From: Neorhizobium galegae
Lineage (GTDB): Bacteria; Pseudomonadota; Alphaproteobacteria; Rhizobiales; Rhizobiaceae
Reading direction: 5' to 3'
NCBI RefSeq assembly: GCF_021391675.1
Contig: NZ_CP090096.1
Location: forward strand, 62,001-126,000
Length of the DNA: 64,000 nucleotides
The translations under genes were made by a program, and so were the position numbers. Within the stretch, counting starts at the first letter, position 1. Each line of letters opens with the position of its first letter. Below the pieces are notes generated by a model that saw only the letters and a program-made list of their open reading frames with translations, had not been told where the DNA came from and did no database searches. Of the stretch, positions 18,086-27,028 are shown piece after piece.

Positions 18086-20069
18086 CCTTCATGCGCCCAT
18101 GCGCACGGGCCTGCCCCACTTTTTTCCTGCCGCGGTGCTCGGCGTCGCCTGCGTTGTCTCTTTCACCCTGCTTCTGGCGTTTCGCCCGCACGTTCCCGGG
18201 GCAGCGACCACCGCTGCGGCGCTCGATGCGATCCTGCTGTGGAACAGTCTTCTGCCTCGTGCCGCGATTGCGCTGATCGCCGGGGCAGCGCTCGGTCTTT
18301 CCGGCGCGCTGCTGCAACGGGTATTGCGCAATCCGATCGCCGATGCCTCGACCCTCGGCATCGCCTCGGGTGCACAACTGGCGCTGACGCTCAGCCTCGG
18401 TTTTCTGCCACTTATGACAGGCATCTCCCGCGAGCTGGTCGCCTTTGCCGGTGGTTTCGCCGCGGTGGCGATCGCGCTGGCGCTGAGCTGGCGGCGCGGG
18501 CTGGATCCCGTCACGGTGGCGATCTCCGGCATGATCGTCAGCCTGATCGCGGCTTCGCTCAGCGTGACGCTGGTTCTGGCGCGCGGCGAATACGCCATGT
18601 CGATCCATATCTGGGGTGCGGGCGCGCTCAACCAGCAGGACTGGAGTGGCGTCATCTCGCTCGCGCCGCGGCTGGCGGCGGGCATTCTCGCCGCGGCACT
18701 TCTGCTGCGACCGCTGAATGTCCTGGCTCTTGACGATTCCAGTGCCAGAAGCCTCGGCGTCGCGCTGCATGGGGTCCGGTTTTCGATCCTCGTCCTCGCC
18801 GTCTGGCTGTCTGCCTCGGTCACGGCAACGGTCGGCATCATCGGCTTCCTGGGGCTTGCGGCACCCACCATGGCCAGGTTCTGCGGCGCGCGCACAACCG
18901 GACAGGTGATGATGGCCGCTCCTCTCGCAGGCGCCGCAGTGCTTTTCCTCGCAGATTGCCTGACCCAGCTGCTGGGGCCGGGTTTTTCCGATCTCGTGCC
19001 GACAGGTGCCGCAACCGCTCTGCTCGGCGGACCACTGCTTCTCCTGCTCCTGCCGCGCGTCCACGGGTTTTCTACCGTGACCGCAACGGCCGATGCCGCC
19101 TCGCGGCAGCTTCGAAAGCCTGCTGCCGCGCTGTCGCTTCTGGCAGCCGCGCTTGTCATCATCTTCGCCCTCGTACTAACGCTAAGCCCGACGGATCACG
19201 GCTGGAGCGTTGCACTCGGCCCGCTCTTTTCCGAACTTCTGCCCTTCCGCCTGCCGCGTATCCTGGCAGCCGGCGGTGCCGGCGCCATGCTCGGAGCAGC
19301 CGGCTTCATCATGCAACGCGTGACCGGCAACCCGATCGCCAGTCCCGAAGTGCTCGGTGTTTCGAGCGGCGGCGGTGCCGGCTTGACGGTCGCTCTCTTC
19401 CTGTTCGGCTTCCCGTCACCTGCAATCATGCTTCTCGGCATGGCGCTCGGCTCGCTTGCCGCGTTCCTGGTGATGATCGCGATTGCGGGCCGCTCCGGGT
19501 TTTCGGCCGAACGGCTGCTGCTTGCCGGCATCGCCATCAGCGCCTTCTGCATGGCGATCGTCAGCATGGTGCTCGCCCAGGGCGACATGCGCAGCTATAT
19601 CCTGCTCACCTGGATGTCCGGCTCGACCAATCGCGCCGGCGCCTTCGAAGCCTGGACGGCGATGATCGCACTCGTAGTGTTGACGGCACCGCTTTTCCTG
19701 ATGATCCGCTGGCTCGCCATACTGCCGCTCGGCACCGGCCTTTCCCGCAGCATCGGCCTTCGCGTCCTGCCGTCCCGCCTTGTGCTCGCCGTCCTTGCGG
19801 CATTGATGACGGCGATCTCCTCGTTTCTCGTTGGCCCCTTGAGCCTGGCAGGACTGATCGCGCCGCATCTCGCCCGGCTGATCGGTTTCCAGAAGCCGCA
19901 TCACCAGCTTGCCGCGGCAATACTGATCGGCGCTGGCGTGCTCATGATGGCCGACTGGCTGTCGCGGGTCGTCATCTATCCCTATCAGGTCCCGGTCGGC
20001 CTCTTCGCGGCGCTGATCGGCGGGCCTTATCTTCTCTGGCTGCTTGGAGGAAAGGACCGCTCCCCATAA
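18069..20069 (+). CDS. fhuB: Double-length iron-siderophore ABC permease (FhuB-like)
   Basis: The product has 666 residues, twice the FecCD unit, with two tandem permease halves of about 330 residues. Each half has a GxxLGxSGxxxQ-type motif: GAALGLSGALLQRVLRNPIA in the first and GAMLGAAGFIMQRVTGNPIA in the second. The two are followed by LGIASGAQ and LGVSSGGG, respectively. Fused permeases of this size are characteristic of FhuB. It forms the complete transmembrane channel and works with FhuD and the FhuC ATPase. Confidence 0.93.
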   Translation: MSETVSLHAPMRTGLPHFFPAAVLGVACVVSFTLLLAFRPHVPGAATTAAALDAILLWNSLLPRAAIALIAGAALGLSGALLQRVLRNPIADASTLGIASGAQLALTLSLGFLPLMTGISRELVAFAGGFAAVAIALALSWRRGLDPVTVAISGMIVSLIAASLSVTLVLARGEYAMSIHIWGAGALNQQDWSGVISLAPRLAAGILAAALLLRPLNVLALDDSSARSLGVALHGVRFSILVLAVWLSASVTATVGIIGFLGLAAPTMARFCGARTTGQVMMAAPLAGAAVLFLADCLTQLLGPGFSDLVPTGAATALLGGPLLLLLLPRVHGFSTVTATADAASRQLRKPAAALSLLAAALVIIFALVLTLSPTDHGWSVALGPLFSELLPFRLPRILAAGGAGAMLGAAGFIMQRVTGNPIASPEVLGVSSGGGAGLTVALFLFGFPSPAIMLLGMALGSLAAFLVMIAIAGRSGFSAERLLLAGIAISAFCMAIVSMVLAQGDMRSYILLTWMSGSTNRAGAFEAWTAMIALVVLTAPLFLMIRWLAILPLGTGLSRSIGLRVLPSRLVLAVLAALMTAISSFLVGPLSLAGLIAPHLARLIGFQKPHHQLAAAILIGAGVLMMADWLSRVVIYPYQVPVGLFAALIGGPYLLWLLGGKDRSP

Positions 20070-20338
20070 TGGCCGAACGCTTCACGCTATCCGGCAGCCA
20101 TCAATGTTTGGCGAGCCCTGTGCCCCTCGGCTATCTGTTGAAAGATCGCTATCGCGTGCTGCATTGCCTTGGCCGTCGTCCAGCATGAAGCGGGACCGCG
20201 ACGACCGAGCACTCCCTGGGCGTCGCTCGAAGATCGTCTCCCTGCAGAACCTTCGTGGCTCGGAGAGCCCTTTCCATTGCCATCTCCCGTTGCTTAGGCC
20301 TCCGCTCCGTATCCGCGGCCTTGCGTCAGGGAGAAACC

Positions 20339-20590
20339 TCAGCATCGATCGACGTAGCGGTTCCCGTCGCGGTCGCGGTAGTAGCAGCGGCCGGGCTGCC
20401 CCGCGACATTCCCGATCAAGGCCCCGGACACGCCACCCACGGCCGCACCAACCGCGGCGCCGCGAACGTTGCCCGTTGCCACGCCGCCGACGACAGCACC
20501 TGTGGCAGCGCCGATTCCCGCCCCCCGTTCAGTCGACGTGCAAGCTGTGAGGCACAACCCGACACATCCGATGACGATAAAATTTTTCAT
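20339..20590 (-). CDS. Small glycine-zipper outer-membrane lipoprotein
   Basis: The product has 83 residues, starting MKNFIVIGCVGLCLTAC at 20590 with GGAGG 5 bases upstream. LTAC is a lipobox, so the protein is probably lipidated at that Cys. The mature part is a glycine-zipper repeat (GAGIGAATGAVVGGVATGNV, then GAAVGAAVGGVSGALIG) of the OsmB/SlyB-like kind. It ends with a Tyr/Asp/Arg/Cys-rich tail (CYYRDRDGNRYVDRC). Function is unknown. Similar proteins are common in rhizobial envelopes. Confidence 0.85.
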   Translation of the reverse strand: MKNFIVIGCVGLCLTACTSTERGAGIGAATGAVVGGVATGNVRGAAVGAAVGGVSGALIGNVAGQPGRCYYRDRDGNRYVDRC

Positions 20591-20935
20591 TTGAACCTCC
20601 ATTCCAGTTTTCTCGCTGATAGACTGGCTTGCTTCCTTGGGCATGGCGGCGCGACACGCCGAGTGTCGGCTTTGGCTGGAACGTCGCGCTAAGTTCCCCG
20701 AACCAAGTCCGATGCCGAAAGTTCCAAAGCAATTGGGGGCGGCTCCGCCGGCGAAGGCTGCTGCTTCTTCAAGGCTTGCCGACGCGAGCCATTAATCCTG
20801 CCCTGCCACAACGGGTGACAGGACTCTGCAGGCGAAAAAGACTTCCGATTCAAGGGCGCAACACCGGAACGGAACCATCCCCTGCTTCCGCGGGTTGAAT
20901 GGCATGTTTTGCGCTCTTGCCTCTGGGAGCATGCC
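20591..20935. other. Intergenic region between lipoprotein gene and DUF2231-like gene
   Basis: This is a divergent promoter region. No further gene-like frame or obvious operator was recognised. GGGAG at 20925-20929 serves the downstream start. Confidence 0.5.
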
Positions 20936-21373
20936 ATGGCTGTACTTTCCTCCAATGATCGAGACGCGGCCGCCTATCCGATACAGTCGCTTTTCGTCCC
21001 GTTCCCTTTTGTCTGCTTCACGCTTGCATTCGCGACCGATATCGCCTTCTGGCAGAGCAACAACCTCATGTGGCAGAACTTCTCCGCATGGCTGTTGTGC
21101 GCCGGCCTGGTGTTCGGCGTGATTGCGATCCTGGCTGGCCTCATAGACCTCGTGCGGCCCCGCACCCGTCCACTGCGGCCAGCTTTCCCGTCCGCGCTTC
21201 TCTACCTGATCATCCTCGCCCTTGCCGTCCTGAACAGCCTCGTCCATGCCGGCGACGGATGGACCGCCGTGGTCCCCTATGGACTGACGCTCTCTGCCTT
21301 TACATTTGTGCTTTGCCTGGTGGCAGCCGCTGTTTCCGCCCGCAAATATGCCAGATTGGCCTGGAGAATATGA
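20936..21373 (+). CDS. DUF2231-like integral membrane protein
   Basis: The product has 145 residues with four predicted membrane segments (around residues 20-38, 48-68, 82-100 and 115-135), starting MAVLSSNDRDAAAYPIQSLF. The layout with IQSLFVPFPF at the N-terminus matches the DUF2231 family. GGGAG lies 6 bases before the ATG. Its stop overlaps the start of the exported sugar dehydrogenase, so the pair is translationally coupled. It may anchor or couple the dehydrogenase to the membrane, which is an inference from the coupling. Confidence 0.75.
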   Translation: MAVLSSNDRDAAAYPIQSLFVPFPFVCFTLAFATDIAFWQSNNLMWQNFSAWLLCAGLVFGVIAILAGLIDLVRPRTRPLRPAFPSALLYLIILALAVLNSLVHAGDGWTAVVPYGLTLSAFTFVLCLVAAAVSARKYARLAWRI

Positions 21374-22938
21374 TGATGAGGTCCCTTATTCTCGGCACTT
21401 CGGTTCTGTCGCTTTCCCTCGGGCTCGGCGCATCGGCGCAGGAAGCCAGATTCGATCTGTCCCAGCAGATCGGCCCGAACCCGTTTCTGCCTGACCCCTC
21501 TCCTTCCCTGATACCCGATGTGAAGGTCGCGGAAGTGGTCGGCTGGAAGGACGGCGAGACGCCTACCGTTCCGGATGGCCTGAAGGTCACCGCCTATGCC
21601 AAGGACCTTGCCAATCCCCGCACCGTCCATACCCTGTCAAATGGCGATGTGCTCGTCGTCCAGTCCCGCGGTCCGGCCGGCGAGCCGATCTCGCGGCCGA
21701 AGGATTTCATCCGCGACTGGGTCATGTCGATCGCCCACGGCGGTGAACAGAAAGAAAGCAATGTCATCACCCTGCTGCGTGACACCAATCGCGACGGCAT
21801 GGTCGATGAACGCCACGACCTCCTGAAGAAGCTCGATTCTCCCTTCGGCCTCGCCTGGATAGACAATACGCTTTATGTCGCCACGACGAGCGCCATCCTT
21901 GCCTACCCCTACGAACTCGGCCGGAACGAGATCACCGCGCAGCCGAAAACGCTGACGCCCCTGCCCGGCGGTCCGATCAATCATCATTGGACAAAAGATC
22001 TGGCCCTCAGCCCTGACGGCCGGACGCTTTATGTCTCGGTCGGATCGAACTCCAACATCGTCGAGAACGGTTTCGAAGCAGAAAAAGGCCGTGCTGCGAT
22101 CTGGCAGGTCGACCGGCAGACCGGCGCCGCCCGCGTTTTCGCCTCGGGTCTGCGCAACCCGAACGGTCTCTCCTTCAACCCCGAAACGGGTGCGCTCTGG
22201 ACCGTCGTCAACGAACGCGACGAGCTCGGCCCGAACCTCGTTCCTGATTACATGACCTCGGTGGAGGACGGCGCCTTCTACGGTTGGCCGTGGAGCTACT
22301 ACGGCAACCACGTCGATGCTCGCGTTCATCCGCCACGTCCCGACATGGTCGAAAAGGCAATCCAGCCGGACTACGCCCTGTCCAGCCATGTCGCCGCGCT
22401 CGGACTGACTTTCTCGATGAATTCCGCCCTGCCAGCCGCATACGCAAACGGCGCCTTCATCGGCGAGCACGGCAGCTGGAACCGGGACAGCTTCAATGGC
22501 TACAAAGTCATCTTCGTACCGTTCCAGAACGGCAAGCCATCTGGCAAGGCGCAGGATGTCGTCACAGGCTTCATCCAGGGCAATCAGGCGAAAGGACGGC
22601 CGGTCGGCGTCGGGATCGATGGGACGGGAGCGCTGCTTGTTGCCGATGACGCCGGCAATACCGTCTGGCGCGTTGCTTCATCCGACGGTCGGGTCACGCC
22701 GCAGCCGATTGGCACGGACCAGGTGTCTAGCAATCAGCAACTGTCGTCGCCCGCGAAAACCGGCAGGCTTCCCGACGGAGCATCCGGTATCGGAGCGGAA
22801 ATCACCGCGTCGACTACGACACCCGCGCGGCCTCCCACTTCAGCCGACGAACGCCTGACCGGTCAGGAGCCGCTTTCCGGCCAACCGGATAAGCTCGTGC
22901 CCGCCCAGATGCAGATCGCTCCCGCGACGGGCCCTTGA
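21370..22938 (+). CDS. Exported PQQ-dependent sugar (sorbosone/glucose-type) dehydrogenase
   Basis: The product has about 522 residues. Three consecutive ATGs (21370, 21373, 21376) follow GGAGA. A signal peptide ends near GASAQEA. The body is a six-bladed quinoprotein propeller: VPDGLKVTAYAKDLANPRTV, LDSPFGLAWIDNTLYVAT, NHHWTKDLALSPDGRTLYVSVGSNSN, ASGLRNPNGLSFNPETGALW and GEHGSWNRDSFNGYKV. These are family hallmarks of periplasmic GDH-B/L-sorbosone dehydrogenases. After about residue 440 an extra Pro/Ser/Thr-rich tail of 80 residues is probably unstructured. No PQQ synthesis genes are in the window. Confidence 0.88.
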   Translation: MMMRSLILGTSVLSLSLGLGASAQEARFDLSQQIGPNPFLPDPSPSLIPDVKVAEVVGWKDGETPTVPDGLKVTAYAKDLANPRTVHTLSNGDVLVVQSRGPAGEPISRPKDFIRDWVMSIAHGGEQKESNVITLLRDTNRDGMVDERHDLLKKLDSPFGLAWIDNTLYVATTSAILAYPYELGRNEITAQPKTLTPLPGGPINHHWTKDLALSPDGRTLYVSVGSNSNIVENGFEAEKGRAAIWQVDRQTGAARVFASGLRNPNGLSFNPETGALWTVVNERDELGPNLVPDYMTSVEDGAFYGWPWSYYGNHVDARVHPPRPDMVEKAIQPDYALSSHVAALGLTFSMNSALPAAYANGAFIGEHGSWNRDSFNGYKVIFVPFQNGKPSGKAQDVVTGFIQGNQAKGRPVGVGIDGTGALLVADDAGNTVWRVASSDGRVTPQPIGTDQVSSNQQLSSPAKTGRLPDGASGIGAEITASTTTPARPPTSADERLTGQEPLSGQPDKLVPAQMQIAPATGP

Positions 22939-23048
22939 CGACTTAGCAGCAGATCAAGGACAGAACCCTGCTGCAACGCTTCGGGATCGGAGCCGCCGAG
23001 CCGGCAGCTTCGATCAACGACGTGGCGTATGAGTGACCGTCAAAGTCA

Positions 23049-24017
23049 CTATCTCATTGCTTCGAGCAAGGCCGCTATATAGCCGTAGCAAAACGCAAAG
23101 GCTACGCCCGTGGGATCGCGGCCGCTTATCGTGGGAACGTGATCCGGCATGATCATGTAGCGATAGCCGACCTCTTTATAAATTTTGAGAGAGCGCACCA
23201 TGTCCATGTCGCCCTCGTCCGGAAAAGTTTCCATGAAGGAGAGCTTTCCGCCCGCGATATTACGGAAGTGGACATTGAAGATCTTGCCGCGTGTCCCGAA
23301 CCAGCGAATGATATCGTCGATTTCTTGCCTGGGATCGTCCAGCATTTCACCGATCGAGCCTTGGCAAAAATTGAGACCGTGATAGGGGCTCTCGCGCATC
23401 AGCACAAACTTCTTCAAACCCTCGACGGTGCCGAGCACGCGAGTAACGCCCTTGTAGCCGGGCGGGGTGTAAGGGTCATGCGGATGGCAGGCAAGCCGCA
23501 CCTTGTTGCTCTCTGCGACGGGCACCACGCGTTCCAGAAAATAGTCGATCCGCTCCCAGTTTTCGTCCTCGGGCAGCACGCCCGCCAGGCCTGGTTCAGC
23601 CTGCTGGTCAGCCTTGTCCCATCGAAAGGCCTCGTTGAGTGACCCGCCTCGCCCCGGTTCCATCTGGGTACGTGGGATGCCGATCAGATTGAGATTGTAT
23701 TTCACCGACGGTATCCCGGCCTTGGCCGTTTCCTCGATCAGCCTGCACACCGCGTCGATCTGCCGGTCGCGATCGGGACCCTTGAGGAGGATATCCGGAT
23801 AGGATGCCTTCTCGATGGGCTGCGACGGAAGCGGAAGCTGGATCATGTCGAGGATGAGCCCGAAGCTTTCAATCTTGTCGCGATGACGTTCGAGATCTTC
23901 CAGTTTCCAGCTCGACGGCGCGCCGGGCGGATCTGCGCAGATGTGTTTCAATCCCAATTGAGCGAAAACGCGGTAGTCGTCATCATCTCTCGCGCCAACT
24001 TGTGTGCCAACATACAT
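23049..24017 (-). CDS. uxuA: Mannonate dehydratase (UxuA) family protein
   Basis: The product has 322 residues, starting MYVGTQVGARDDDDYRVFAQ with GGGAGG upstream. The TIM-barrel motifs of UxuA are present: LACHPHDPY near residue 180, NFCQGSIGEM near 222 and IFNVHFRN near 250, supplying Mn2+-binding His/Asp/Cys positions. The family converts D-mannonate to 2-keto-3-deoxygluconate. At 322 residues it is shorter than classical UxuA (about 390), so a related sugar acid may be the substrate. It is divergent from a peptide-type ABC operon, suggesting that operon imports a hexuronate-containing compound. Confidence 0.85.
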   Translation of the reverse strand: MYVGTQVGARDDDDYRVFAQLGLKHICADPPGAPSSWKLEDLERHRDKIESFGLILDMIQLPLPSQPIEKASYPDILLKGPDRDRQIDAVCRLIEETAKAGIPSVKYNLNLIGIPRTQMEPGRGGSLNEAFRWDKADQQAEPGLAGVLPEDENWERIDYFLERVVPVAESNKVRLACHPHDPYTPPGYKGVTRVLGTVEGLKKFVLMRESPYHGLNFCQGSIGEMLDDPRQEIDDIIRWFGTRGKIFNVHFRNIAGGKLSFMETFPDEGDMDMVRSLKIYKEVGYRYMIMPDHVPTISGRDPTGVAFAFCYGYIAALLEAMR

Positions 24018-24380
24018 TTCAATATCCTCCCAAGCCTCTCACATATCATACGACCTATTATGGTTTTTATTGGCTGTCGAGCATCTTCGTGCAGTCCGGC
24101 GCCCAGACGGGGCGGACGGACTTATCCCGGGACAGCTTCCCGCCGCCGGCAGAGAGTCTTTCAGGCTCTCCGCGAGGATCGCGTGGATAACACGAATTAT
24201 CAAGCGGTTACCCTTGGCTACCTTACCCTGAAGATCTTCAGGAAGGCTTGCCGGAGGTCCGGAAGCCAGCCTGATGGGCGATTTCGGCAAAGCTTGCCAT
24301 CCCTCAGAAAGTCCGCTAAGTCATCATACAACGCTTAAAACAAGCGGCAATGCCCTTGGTCAACTCTGGGAGGAGTTTCA
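24018..24380. other. Divergent regulatory region uxuA / ABC operon
   Basis: No gene is seen. Two near-identical 10-mers, ATCATACGAC (24045-24054) and ATCATACAAC (24323-24332), lie roughly 30 and 50 bp upstream of the two divergent starts. A perfect 16-bp palindrome lies between them. These suggest shared control by a regulator not encoded in the window. Confidence 0.45.
24227..24242. promoter_or_regulatory. Perfect 16-bp palindrome, candidate operator
   Basis: CCTGAAGATCTTCAGG is a perfect inverted repeat without spacer, placed mid-way between divergent catabolic genes. No regulator gene adjoins it, so the binding protein is unknown. Confidence 0.35.
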
Positions 24381-25973
24381 ATGAAATACCTTTGCACCCG
24401 ATTGCTCGTCGGCGCGGCTTTTGCCGTCATGTCTTTCGGCACGCCGGCAGCTTTTGCCGAGACGCCGGCCAACCAGCTCGTCATTGCGACCTCGCTTGCC
24501 CAGGTTCTCTCGCTGGATCCTCATCAGGCGACGGAAGCCAAGGCAAACGAGATCATGGCAAACCTCTACGATCGCCTGGTTTCCACCGACGGCTCTGGAA
24601 AGGTTTCCCCGCAGCTCGCCGAAAAGTGGGAGATCGATGACAAGGGGATAACGTTCCATCTGCGGAAGGCGGAATTCGCCTCGGGCAACCCGGTCACCTC
24701 CGCGGACGTGGTCTACTCGATCACCCGTCTCCTGAAACTCGACCAGGCCGCGGCCGCCAATCTCAAGCGTGTCGGCTACAACGGCGCCAACGTTGAAAAG
24801 CTGGTGACGGCGCCAGACGAGAAGACCGTGCGCATAGACCTTTCCGGCGAGGTCACGTCGGAACTCCTGCTCTATCGACTGGCGATGGTCATCGCGAGCG
24901 TTGTCGACAGCAAGGAACTGAAGAGCCATGTCGTCAACGACGATTGGGGCAATGCATGGTTACGCACCAGTTCGGCAGGCTCAGGCCCTTTCACGCTGAA
25001 CAAGTGGACGCCGAACGAGATCGTCATCCTCGACGCGAACAAGAATTACGTCGCCGGACAGCCGAAGATGCGCCGCGTCGTCGTTCGGCATGTGCCTGAA
25101 AGTCAGGTCGAGCGGCTGATGCTCGAGCGTGGCGATATCGACATCGCGAGCGCGCTGACCGCAACCGACCTTGCAACATTCACCGGCAAGCAAGGTTATG
25201 AAATCCAGCGCGTCCCGACAGGGGGGTTCTATGTCCTGTCGATGAACGCCGGCAAGGAACCGCTCTCCAATCCGAAGGTCCGCGAGGCGATTGCCTACGG
25301 CATTGACTACAAGGGCATGGAAAAGGCGATCATGGGGCCATACGGCCGGGCACGCACGGTTCCCGTTCCGGAAAATTTCGAATTCGCCATTCCGAGCCCG
25401 GATTGGAAGCTGGACGTGGCAAAGGCAAAGGCCTTGCTTGCAGAAGCCGGGTACAAGGACGGCTTCACGCTGAACCTCAAGACGATTGCCCAGACGCCGC
25501 GCATCGATCTTGCAACCGCGATCCAGGCGTCGCTCGGTCAGATCGGCGTGAAGATCAATATCATGCAGGGCAATGGTGCGGATATCATCGCCGCGCACCG
25601 AGCGCGAGATTTCGATCTCCTGATCCCGCAAACCGGGGCCTATATGCCGAATGTTCTGGGCGCGATGGAGCAATTCTCGAGCAATCCGGACAATTCGCTG
25701 AAGGCCAATAATGCCGGCAACTTCGTATGGCGTTCCAGCTGGGACATTCCCGAGCTGACCGCCATCACGGCCAAGGCAGCGATGGAGCCGGACGCGAAGA
25801 AGCGCGGAGCGCTTTACGTTGAGATGCAGGAAATGTTCGTTGCCCAGAAGCCTGCTGTTCTGCCGCTTTTCGAACGCTACGAACCGATCGTCCTGACGAG
25901 CCGTGTGCAGGGCTATGTCGGGCATCCGAGCCAGACGACACGTCTGGAAGGTGTCACGAAGACCGATAAGTAA
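24381..25973 (+). CDS. Peptide/opine-type ABC transporter periplasmic binding protein (SBP_bac_5)
   Basis: The product has 530 residues, starting MKYLCTRLLVGAAFAVMSFG with a signal peptide cleaved near AFAETPA. GGGAGGAG precedes the ATG. The canonical family order is kept: LVIATSLAQVLSLDPHQATE, NLYDRLVSTDGSGKVSPQLA, FHLRKAEFASGNPVTSADVV, FYVLSMN, and a C-terminal lobe with AKALLAEAGYKDGFTL and KRGALYVEMQEMF. It is the first gene of a five-gene operon with two permeases and two ATPases. Divergent uxuA hints at a glycoside or uronide ligand rather than a peptide. Confidence 0.92.
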   Translation: MKYLCTRLLVGAAFAVMSFGTPAAFAETPANQLVIATSLAQVLSLDPHQATEAKANEIMANLYDRLVSTDGSGKVSPQLAEKWEIDDKGITFHLRKAEFASGNPVTSADVVYSITRLLKLDQAAAANLKRVGYNGANVEKLVTAPDEKTVRIDLSGEVTSELLLYRLAMVIASVVDSKELKSHVVNDDWGNAWLRTSSAGSGPFTLNKWTPNEIVILDANKNYVAGQPKMRRVVVRHVPESQVERLMLERGDIDIASALTATDLATFTGKQGYEIQRVPTGGFYVLSMNAGKEPLSNPKVREAIAYGIDYKGMEKAIMGPYGRARTVPVPENFEFAIPSPDWKLDVAKAKALLAEAGYKDGFTLNLKTIAQTPRIDLATAIQASLGQIGVKINIMQGNGADIIAAHRARDFDLLIPQTGAYMPNVLGAMEQFSSNPDNSLKANNAGNFVWRSSWDIPELTAITAKAAMEPDAKKRGALYVEMQEMFVAQKPAVLPLFERYEPIVLTSRVQGYVGHPSQTTRLEGVTKTDK

Positions 25974-25999
25974 CTTAACGTCAGGTCAGGCAGCCGATC

Positions 26000-27028
26000 A
26001 TGAAGGAACTTTCGTTAGGCGAACTGGGACGACGACTTCTCCATCTGATCGTCAGCCTGTTCATCCTGTTGTGCGTCACCTTCGTGATCGGCCGCGTCAT
26101 GCCGACCGATCCGGTCGGGGCCATTGTCGGCGAACTCGCCGATCCGAAAGCCTACGAGGCCATGCGCGTCAGGCTTGGCCTCGATTTGCCCCTCTACCAG
26201 CAATTCTTCGTCTATGTCTGGGGACTGCTGCACGGCGACATGGGCACGGCCATCCTGACCGGCAACGCGGTCACCAAGGACCTGTCCCAGGCATTCCCCG
26301 CAACGCTGGAACTTGCGACGCTCGCGGTGTTGATTTCCACTCTGATCGGCGTTCCTCTCGGCCTGGCGGCCGGTCTTTTCAGGGATAGCGCGATCGACAA
26401 GTTCGCCCGAGTCTTCGCGCTGGTCGGACATTCGATCCCGGTCTTCTGGTTCGGTATCGTGGGGTTGGTCATCTTCTATGCAGGCCTCAATCTGGTCGGC
26501 GGGCCGGGCCGCGTCGATGTCTTCTACGAAGGCCTGATCGAGCCGACCACGGGACTGATGCTCGTCGACACCCTGCTCGAAGGCGAGACCGAGATATTCT
26601 GGAACGCCCTGTCGCACATCATCCTGCCGGCCTGCATCCTTGCCTATATGGCCATGGCCTATATCACGCGCATGACCCGTGCGTTCACGCTGGAGCAGCT
26701 CAATCAGGACTATGTCATCGCCGCACGCGCCAAGGGCGTCGGTCCGGTCCGCACCGTCATCAGCCACGTCCTGCCCAATATCGCCGTTCAGCTGATCACC
26801 GTGCTCGCGATCTCCTACGGCAACCTCCTGGAAGGCGCCGTGGTGACGGAGATCGTATTTTCATGGCCGGGCATCGGTCAGTACATGACCAATGCCCTGA
26901 TGATCGGCGACATGAACGCAATTCTCGCGGCGACCATCATTGTTGGTTTCATCTTCATGCTGCTGAACTTCGTTGCAGACATTGCCTACGCGCTTCTTGA
27001 TCCGCGTACCCGGGAGGCCGCACGATGA
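26000..27028 (+). CDS. ABC transporter permease (DppB/OppB-like)
   Basis: The product has 342 residues. The N-terminal membrane helix is followed by the family block VGAIVGELADPKAYEAMRVR and LGLDLPLYQQFFVYVWGLLH. The EAA-type coupling loop IAARAKGVGPVRTVISHVLP and the block EIVFSWPGIGQYMTNAL are present. It pairs with the next permease (4-bp overlap). Confidence 0.93.
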   Translation: MKELSLGELGRRLLHLIVSLFILLCVTFVIGRVMPTDPVGAIVGELADPKAYEAMRVRLGLDLPLYQQFFVYVWGLLHGDMGTAILTGNAVTKDLSQAFPATLELATLAVLISTLIGVPLGLAAGLFRDSAIDKFARVFALVGHSIPVFWFGIVGLVIFYAGLNLVGGPGRVDVFYEGLIEPTTGLMLVDTLLEGETEIFWNALSHIILPACILAYMAMAYITRMTRAFTLEQLNQDYVIAARAKGVGPVRTVISHVLPNIAVQLITVLAISYGNLLEGAVVTEIVFSWPGIGQYMTNALMIGDMNAILAATIIVGFIFMLLNFVADIAYALLDPRTREAAR

